Origin: Heterocephalus glaber
Lineage: Eukaryota > Chordata > Mammalia > Rodentia > Bathyergidae
Length of the DNA stretch: 64,000 nucleotides
NCBI RefSeq assembly: GCF_000247695.1
Contig: NW_004624781.1
Span: forward strand, 7,975,366 to 8,039,365
Reading direction: 5' to 3'
Below, in pieces: positions 58,199-64,000 of this stretch. The notes under the pieces are model-generated. The model made no database searches. It worked only from the letters and a program-made list of their open reading frames with translations, and was not told the DNA's origin. The translations under genes were made by a program, and so were the position numbers. The number at the start of each line of letters is the position of its first letter. Within the stretch, counting starts at the first letter, position 1.

Positions 58199-58435
58199 GA
58201 GTGAAGGAGGGGAAGGGGAAAGGAAAAGAGGGAAAGGAAAAACTGTGAGAAAAGAAAAAAAATGGAAATGAAATCTATGTAAATAGGGAAGGGTGGAGGG
58301 GGTGAAGGGTGCACAGGTAATGGGGGAAAAAAAATAAGAACCAAGATATATCATGTACAGGTACAAACACCCAATGATAAAGGTAAACGAATTGTATACC
58401 TAAAATGTACCAATAAAAAAACTTAAAAAAAAAAG
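58199..58435 (+). mobile_element. Nested 5'-truncated L1
   Basis: Target-site duplication aaaagaaaagcaatg at 58,184-58,198 and 58,436-58,450. Ends aaaatgtaccaataaaaaaa. Very similar to the copy at 38.9-39.1 kb. Confidence 0.94.
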
Positions 58436-58687
58436 AAAAGAAAAGCAATGTGATATTTATGCTTGTCTGTCTTGACTTCACTTAACATTAATTATGGTCT
58501 CAAGGTGTATCCATTTTCCTACAAATGACTCAAATTTATCATTCTTTTCTTTATTCATCTACTGATGGACATATAAGCCACTTCTGAGATTTAGTTATTA
58601 TGAGCTGTGTGACATAAACATAGGTATTAATCTATCTCTGTAGTAAAATATCTTTACTTTTTCAGGAAGATACCTAGATGGCTAGAT

Positions 58688-58941
58688 AAAAATATGCAAC
58701 GCTTCACAAATTTGCATGTCATCCTTTGTGGAGAGGGCATGCTAATCTTCTTTGTATCATCCTCACTTCATCCATTTTTTATTTTTTTGAGACAAGGTCT
58801 GGCTATGTAGCACAGGCTGGCCTTGAACTCACTATGCAGCCCAGGCTGGCCTCAAACTTCCCAGTGATTCTGCTTCAGCCTCCAGAATATTGGGTTACAG
58901 GCATGCGCCACCACTCCTGGTCTAATTTTAGTATATGTGCT
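58688..58941 (-). pseudogene. RNU6 (pseudogene): U6 snRNA pseudogene split by a B1
   Basis: Plus-strand text aaaaatatgcaacgcttcac, aaatttgcatgtcatccttt, ggcatgctaatcttctttgt is the reverse complement of U6 from its 3' end. After the B1, aattttagtatatgtgct gives the U6 segment near its 5' end. An 11-base insertion lies near 58,762. The extreme 5' bases are not recognisable. U6 is the catalytic-core RNA of the spliceosome; this copy is dead. Confidence 0.92.
58775..58919 (-). mobile_element. B1 SINE with internal duplication, inside the U6 copy
   Basis: ttttgagacaaggtctggct to catgcgccaccactcctgg. Flanks tccatttt and tctaatttt are a degraded target duplication. Confidence 0.93.
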
Positions 58942-59179
58942 AAAATTAGTGCTTGGTTGCTCTTTTAATTGTCTCCTGGAGTCTTCACAAGAACTCCCCC
59001 ACTGACTTATGTTAGAGTGGATTTCTCTTCCTTGCAATCCAATTATTCCTAATATAACCTTAATCCAATCTCTATGATTTAATTTTTTGCTTTTATTCTT
59101 TTTCTCTTGGGCTACAAAGTAATGCCAGTAATCCCTCCTAACTGTGATCTTGCCTAACAAAATTCTGAACAACATTCCC
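58942..59179. other. No gene seen
   Basis: Non-coding. Confidence 0.4.
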
Positions 59180-59387
59180 ACTTATATGAAGTAGCTAGAA
59201 TAGTCAAATTCACAGAACCAGAAAGTAGAATGGTAGCTACTAGGACCGAGGAGGGGAAGAATGGGGAGTTGTTATTTAATGGGTACAGAATCTGTTTTCT
59301 AAGATGAAAATATTTCTGACAACTGGTTGTACAACAATGTGAATCTATCCAATACTACTAATCTGCACACTTAAAAATGGCTAATGG

Positions 59388-59600
59388 GAAACAGCATAGT
59401 GGTGCATAATCCCAGCACTTTGGTTTTTTTTTTGGTATCGGGGATCAAACTCGGGACCTTTTGCTTGCAAGGCAGGCGCCGGAACCAATGAGCTAAATTC
59501 CCGGCCCAATCCCAGCACTTTGAAGGCTGAGGTAGGAGGACTGCAAGTCTGAGGCCAACCTAGACTATACCTACAACCTCGGCAGGGTCCTAACCTCAAG
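59388..59600 (+). mobile_element. B1 SINE split by an ID
   Basis: cagcatagtggtgcataatc resumes after the ID as aatcccagcactttgaaggc. Confidence 0.9.
59423..59507 (-). mobile_element. ID-type SINE
   Basis: Target-site duplication aatcccagcactttg, taken from the B1 itself. Confidence 0.96.
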
Positions 59601-59611
59601 GAACTAAAAGG

Positions 59612-59759
59612 TTAGCTGGGTGTGGTGGTGCACACCTGTAATCCAGTACTCTAGAGGCTGGGGCAGGAGGATCACAGCAAATTCACCCTAAGTTACCCAG
59701 TGAGCTCAAGACTACCCAATATTACATAGCAAGACCTTGCCTCAAGACAAACAAACAAA
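59612..59759 (+). mobile_element. B1 SINE with internal duplication
   Basis: ttagctgggtgtggtggtgc to acctTgcctcaagac, (CAAA)n tail abutting the hAT-like piece. Confidence 0.92.
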
Positions 59760-59967
59760 CAGTGGTGGCAAACCTATGGCAGGTGTGACATCGCAGGTTC
59801 TCTGAGCTCTCTACTGGCATGTGAGCGAAGTGACCCCAGCAGCTGAGCATGGGATAACAGCTTTTTTTTCTACAAGAAAACCTCAGCATTCAGGTTTAAT
59901 CAGCGTGTTGGAACTTTGCGATAAATAAACGGGTTTTAGGTTGCAGTTTGGGCACTCCGTTTAAAAT
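59760..59967 (+). mobile_element. Short hAT-like DNA transposon fragment
   Basis: Starts cagtggtggcaaacctatgg, a hAT-style terminus, and contains ctttgcgataaataaacggg and gttgcagtttgggcactcc. These I remember from a short non-autonomous hAT family found patchily in tetrapods. The last ~20 bases, including the right terminal inverted repeat, are missing at the junction with L1 text. Confidence 0.6.
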
Positions 59968-60057
59968 TTATGTTATGTGCATTTTAACAAAATTAAAATA
60001 AATTCACAGACTCTAAAGCCAGGCTACCTGGCTTTGAATTTTGGCTCTGCCATTTTC

Positions 60058-60150
60058 TTTTTTTCCCTTTTTTTTGGTACCAGGGATCGAACTCGGGACC
60101 TTGTGTTTTTGAGGCAGGCGCCAGAACCACTGAGCTAAATCCCCGGCTCT
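60058..60150 (-). mobile_element. ID-type SINE with 15-base target duplication
   Basis: ggctctgccattttc at 60,043-60,057 and 60,151-60,165, exact. Confidence 0.97.
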
Positions 60151-60334
60151 GGCTCTGCCATTTTCAAGCTATGTAACATTGGGCAAATTACATAACTGCT
60201 CTGAGATTCAGTTTCCGGAGCTACATAAATGGGCTAATTTTAATAATAACTATATATCATTAACTTGTGGAGATAAAATTACTAAATACATGTAAAATTC
60301 CTACAAAAGTCCTGGCACACATCAGTACTGTTTT

Positions 60335-60420
60335 GCTTTGCCCCCCCCACACCAGGGATCGAACTCAGGACCTTGCTCTTGCAAGGCAGGTGCGGCACCA
60401 CTGAACTAAATCCCCCGCCC
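60335..60420 (-). mobile_element. ID-type SINE with 16-base target duplication
   Basis: acatcagtactgtttt at 60,319-60,334 and 60,421-60,436, exact. Confidence 0.97.
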
Positions 60421-60445
60421 ACATCAGTACTGTTTTTAAGTGTTT

Positions 60446-61429
60446 GTTGTTACTGGATTTCATTTTTAAAAACATAATTCAATATGACATTTATACCTAC
60501 AGACAAAAGTGATTTTCTCCAGCGCAAAACTAAATGAACAATTTATGTGCTTGAATCTCAAGGTTTGGAGTGAACATTTGCCATAAAGCGTTAATATTTC
60601 TACACCTGTCACTCTGCTATAGCACTACCAGTACAAAAACTGGGGAGAAATTTCCCTATTGTCTCACTTTTTCAAAATTTCATTTATAACCCTGAATATT
60701 TTATATCAAGTAGACTGTTTTGATATATATGAGGAACAAATACATTTCTAAGAATTTCTTTTCAAGAATTCTAACAGTACTATTACAGTACATTTACTAA
60801 TGTCTGTGGATTCATTAGTGTGTAATGAAAAGCATCTGATTTAAAAACCATCTGCTGTAGTATTATTTCTATGGCATCTGATGTTTTGCTTGATTTGTAA
60901 ATGGAATTACTCAAAAGCGGCACCTTTCTGATTTCATTTGTGACACTGGTCCCAAACATAATATTGACTGTTTCTGATCAGGATGGTAACATGAGCAAAT
61001 GTGAAATTATATAAGGCTAAGACCTTTGTTTCCTATTTTGTGTGAAAAAATTCAAGTATTTTTCTGTGAAAATGAGATGCTCTGTAGTGAGCAGTCAGTG
61101 TAGTTCTGCTTGGAATCATTTCTTCTGAAAACCCTTCCTTGTAAATAAGATAAACAGGTTGGGAAAGATAATCATTAGAGAATACAGATCTAAACTTCAG
61201 ATAATACTCATCAGAGGGTCACCATTGATTGAATGACTGTGAATTAATTTTGTTTTCCTGCTGCTTTGTTTGTAGGGTAAATCTGATGAGTTACTACCTT
61301 TAGTAAATAAAGGAGTTAAAAAACTTTATAAAGGAGTTAAAAAACTTTACCTCCTCTACACTTTCATCTTCCTTCTTTGCCTCATTTTCCTCCAGATCCC
61401 TTCTCACACAACAAAGAGTATTTTCGTGC
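60446..61429. other. SINE-free non-coding stretch
   Basis: AT-rich; a two-unit tandem repeat (aaaggagttaaaaaacttta) at 61,308-61,349. No gene signal. Confidence 0.5.
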
Positions 61430-61550
61430 CTAATATTTATTACGTATTTCCTCTAACTGTTCAATTTGTTTAGTGGCATATCCCAAACACTAAAACAATG
61501 CCTGGTCTCTCAATAAATATTTGCCCAATGATGAACTGATACATGGCCTC
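61430..61550 (+). mobile_element. MIR/L2 3' fragment
   Basis: acaatgcctggtctctcaat followed by aaatatttgcccaatgatg. Confidence 0.55.
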
Positions 61551-61600
61551 ACGAACTACTAGAGGTCATCCTGAGCAACCATTTTTGGAAGTGCTTCCCT

Positions 61601-61687
61601 TTTTTCTTTTTTTTGGTACCAGGGATTGAACTTGGGCCCTCGCGCTTGTGAGGCAGGCGGCGGAACCACTGAGCTAAATCCCCAGCC
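61601..61687 (-). mobile_element. ID-type SINE, subfamily B
   Basis: cgcgcttgtgaggcaggcgg; flanks gaagtgcttc on both sides. Confidence 0.95.
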
Positions 61688-61698
61688 CTGAAGTGCTT

Positions 61699-61806
61699 CT
61701 TTTTGAGACAGGCTCTGACTATGTAGTTCAGGCTGGCCTTGAACTGACAGTAGTTCTCCTTCTAGAGGGCTGGGATTACAGGTGGTAACATGCTACCACG
61801 CTTAGC
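61699..61806 (-). mobile_element. B1 SINE
   Basis: ttttgagacaggctctgact to gctaccacgcttagcc. Confidence 0.9.
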
Positions 61807-62200
61807 CAGGAAAGCGCTTCTTTTGAGCCACAGACAAATTTTTTATTCTCTAGAGCATAAGGTCTGCTTTCTAAATTTTCAAAAACCCAGAGGGCAAAGC
61901 CATCTAATTTACATCTGCCATGCCAATTCTATACATGATTATTATGCAATTGTATTCATCCACTTCATAGTCATGGTTCACATTTCTATTATGGGATCTT
62001 AGCACAAATGCAGAGACTTACAAAGATAAGGCCTTTGAATATCCAGAAAACCAAACAAGCTAAAACTCCAGAACATGTGAATCCTATCCTTATTGCCTAA
62101 ATATGAGTAAAGTGTGTGCAATATCAATACCATAATTGACTACAGAAAATCCTAGGAAATCTAAAACAAAACAAACCAACTGCTAGATGCAAGAACTAAT
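61807..62200. other. No gene seen
   Basis: Non-coding. Confidence 0.4.
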
Positions 62201-62290
62201 CGGGCCGGGGATTTAGCTCAATGGTTCTGCCACCTGCTTCCCAAGTGCAAGGTCCCGAGTTTGATCCCTGGTACCAAAAAAAAAAAAAAA
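62201..62290 (+). mobile_element. ID-type SINE
   Basis: gccggggatttagctcaatg; target-site duplication actaatc; A tail of 16. Confidence 0.94.
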
Positions 62291-62609
62291 CACTAATCAA
62301 TACTGTGTAAGGGCATATATTGCATTTCTGTATACTAACAGCAAATAAAGGAAAATGAAGTTTTAAAAAATATCACCTGTAAGTTTTTCACAATCTTCAA
62401 AGTTAAATATGTATGTACTAGGACCCAGTAATTCCACTCTTAAGTATTTATATAAAAAAATCCCCATATCCATAAAAAACCTAGTATACATGGATATTCA
62501 CAGCTTTATTTATAAAATTCCAAAATGAAAATAATCCGATTTTCCTTCAGCTTGTAAACAGATAACAAATGTAGTACATTCATACAGTGAAACAGTATGC
62601 AAACTATGT

Positions 62610-62730
62610 GAGGCTGGAGGTATACCTCAGTGGCGTGGTATATACTTAGGGGTTCAAGGCCCAGTAGCAGCAGTAGCAGCAGCACCATCACCACCAGCAC
62701 CATCATCACAACACCACCACCACCAGAAAC
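62610..62730 (+). mobile_element. Old ID SINE with (AGC)n/(ACC)n tail
   Basis: ggctggaggtatacctcagt, then trinucleotide runs at 62,661-62,730. Confidence 0.7.
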
Positions 62731-62952
62731 AAACTGCAATTATGTACAACAAGATGGACAATTTCCAGAGACATTATACTGAGTGAAAAAGTATACAGTA
62801 TAATTACTTTTATACACAATGTATAATAAACAAAACGAATCCACACTGTTATGAATCAGGTTAGTGGTTCATTGCAATAGAAGGGTTGATTGCAAAGGGA
62901 CACCAAGGAATATTCTGGAACATTCTGAGAGAATAAAAATGTTCTCCATCTT

Positions 62953-63030
62953 GGGCTGGGGATGCAGCTCAGTTGGTAGAGCATTTTCCTATGCACAAGG
63001 CCCTAGGCTCAATCTCCAGCACTACAACAG
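62953..63030 (+). mobile_element. Older ID SINE
   Basis: ggctggggatgcagctcagt, tggtagagcattttcctatg. Confidence 0.85.
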
Positions 63031-63121
63031 ACAAGAGTTCTACAACATCTTCGAGTGGTGATTAAATAAGTATATCCAGCGGCCCAAAGTCACCAGTCTG
63101 TATACTTAAAATACATGACTT

Positions 63122-63226
63122 TGGGCCAGGGATTTAGCTCAGTGGTTCCGCCGCTTGCCTCGAAAGCACAAGGAAATGAGTTCGATCCCCGGTACCAAAA
63201 AAGCAAAACAAAACAAAAAAACCCCC
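63122..63226 (+). mobile_element. ID-type SINE, subfamily B
   Basis: gccgcttgcctcgaaagcac; target-site duplication catgacttt. Confidence 0.95.
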
Positions 63227-63230
63227 ATGA

Positions 63231-63341
63231 CTTTTTGGGACAGGGTCTTGGTATATAGTCCAGGCCAGCTTTGAACTAATGATCCTACTGCCTCAGTCTC
63301 CTGAGTGCTGAGATTACAGGCATGTACCACCATACTGGCTA
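63231..63341 (-). mobile_element. B1 SINE
   Basis: tgggacagggtcttggtata to accaccatactggc. Confidence 0.9.
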
Positions 63342-63833
63342 AAACAATCTATTATTTTATTTATAGATATCATACCACAGTAAGAGGATTTTTTAAAATC
63401 TTGGCTCCAACACTGTAACAATATAAGGGAAAAAAAATCTTCTACATGTGGGTCCTCTTCTCATACCAATCCTTCTCCTACCTTTTAAGCAGATCTGATT
63501 ACAAACAAAAGAGGTGAAAGTATAGCTAAAGACGTCAAGATTAGTCTAGCTAAATAGTCAGCTTTAATCTCTTTCACCTGCTATTCAGAATGGCTGAACC
63601 CACAAGTACACAGCTTTCTCATAAAAGGGAAAAACGCAGCTTTCACCAACTGTCCAGTATCTGTGGGCCACCCTGAAACATGCAACACAACATTGCAACA
63701 TGATTGTCTGACAGCAAGAATAAAACTCCAATGTGCAATAACAGACTAAAAACCTAATGACCTTTTCACAGTAACAAATCTAAATACCAAATACCAACAA
63801 CCATCTAAAAGCTGTTATATTCAAATGGAAGCA
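63342..63833. other. No gene seen
   Basis: Non-coding. Confidence 0.45.
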
Positions 63834-63998
63834 TAGGCTGGCCTCAGTAGTGCATGGCTATAATCCCAGCACTCGGGAGGCTGAGGCAGGAGGATAGCTG
63901 CAAGTTCGAGGCTGACCTAGGCTACACAGTGAGTTCAAGGCCAGCCTGAACTACATATACATAGCAAGACCCTGCCTAAAAAAAGACAAAAAAAAAAT
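63834..63998 (+). mobile_element. B1 SINE with internal duplication
   Basis: ggctggcctcagtagtgcat; gaggctgacctaggctacac and aaggccagcctgaactacat; A tail runs to the window edge. Confidence 0.94.
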
Positions 63999-64000
63999 CA

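Larger units (their letters stand above)
57890..58680 (-). mobile_element. L1 3' UTR, host of nested insertions
   Basis: tattagtacatgttggctgt at the left. tcacttaacattaattatgg, tggtctcaaggtgtatccat and atgggcat-type text continue after a younger L1 that lies inside it. Confidence 0.75.
59180..60004 (+). mobile_element. Old L1 3' end, split by several insertions
   Basis: cagaaccagaaagtagaatg, tggtagctactaggaccg, cacacttaaaaatggctaa resume at 59,968 with aaatttatgttatgtgcatt. Two B1s, an ID and a hAT-like piece lie between. Confidence 0.75.
60005..60445 (+). mobile_element. MIR, split by two IDs
   Basis: cacagactctaaagccaggc, aacattgggcaaattacata, agattcagtttccggagc, aagtcctggcacacatcagt: one of the best MIR copies here. 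Confidence 0.9.
62380..63115 (+). mobile_element. Old L1 3' region (L1M type)
   Basis: cccagtaattccactcttaa, atacatggatattcacagct, gagacattatactgagtgaa, ccagtctgtatacttaaaat. Confidence 0.7.

Overview
This window is mammalian nuclear DNA with no intact protein-coding gene that I can support. The organism is a rodent. Two SINE families dominate: a 7SL-derived B1-like element and a tRNA-derived ID-like element (5' part ggatttagctcagtgg, 3' part gagttcgatcccc). The two are often fused into B1-dID-type dimers. The exact ID subfamilies and the B1 copies with an internal duplication do not look like mouse or rat. A castorimorph (beaver or kangaroo-rat type) or squirrel-related genome fits better, but the species assignment is a guess.

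The sequence is old repeats peppered with younger SINEs, on average about one SINE per 600 bases. Old LINE-1 fragments lie at about 1.6-2.3, 9.6-10.4, 13.5-16.2 (antisense), 17.8-20.6, 55.2-57.6, 59.2-60.0 and 62.4-63.1 kb. Younger 5'-truncated L1 3' ends share a terminal motif close to aaaatgtaccaataaa. MaLR-type solo LTRs, MIR and L2 remnants, a MER5A-like element, a palindromic TA-flanked MITE and a short hAT-like fragment make up the rest.

Three gene-derived relics stand out. The first (33.6-36.5 kb, minus strand) is a complete processed retrocopy of DCUN1D3: full-length, intronless, no frameshift, two premature in-frame stops, AATAAA plus a poly-A tail, and a 15-base target-site duplication. 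The second (44.8-47.36 kb, plus strand) is a processed KRAB zinc-finger retrocopy with a fused KRAB A/B box and about 14 C2H2 fingers spread over several frames with multiple stops, also ending in AATAAA and poly-A. The third (58.7-58.9 kb, minus strand) is a U6 snRNA pseudogene split by a B1 insertion.

The least repeat-invaded stretch is 28.2-32.5 kb, which has no recognisable B1 or ID copy. A good RFX-type X-box lies in another SINE-free stretch at 3.1 kb. There is an assembly gap of 154 N at 18,884-19,037 inside a microsatellite. Nothing here looks like an operon, a CRISPR array or another gene system. The novelty lies in transposon archaeology and possible non-coding regulatory sequence. 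Family names were assigned by eye and remembered consensus; no search was run.
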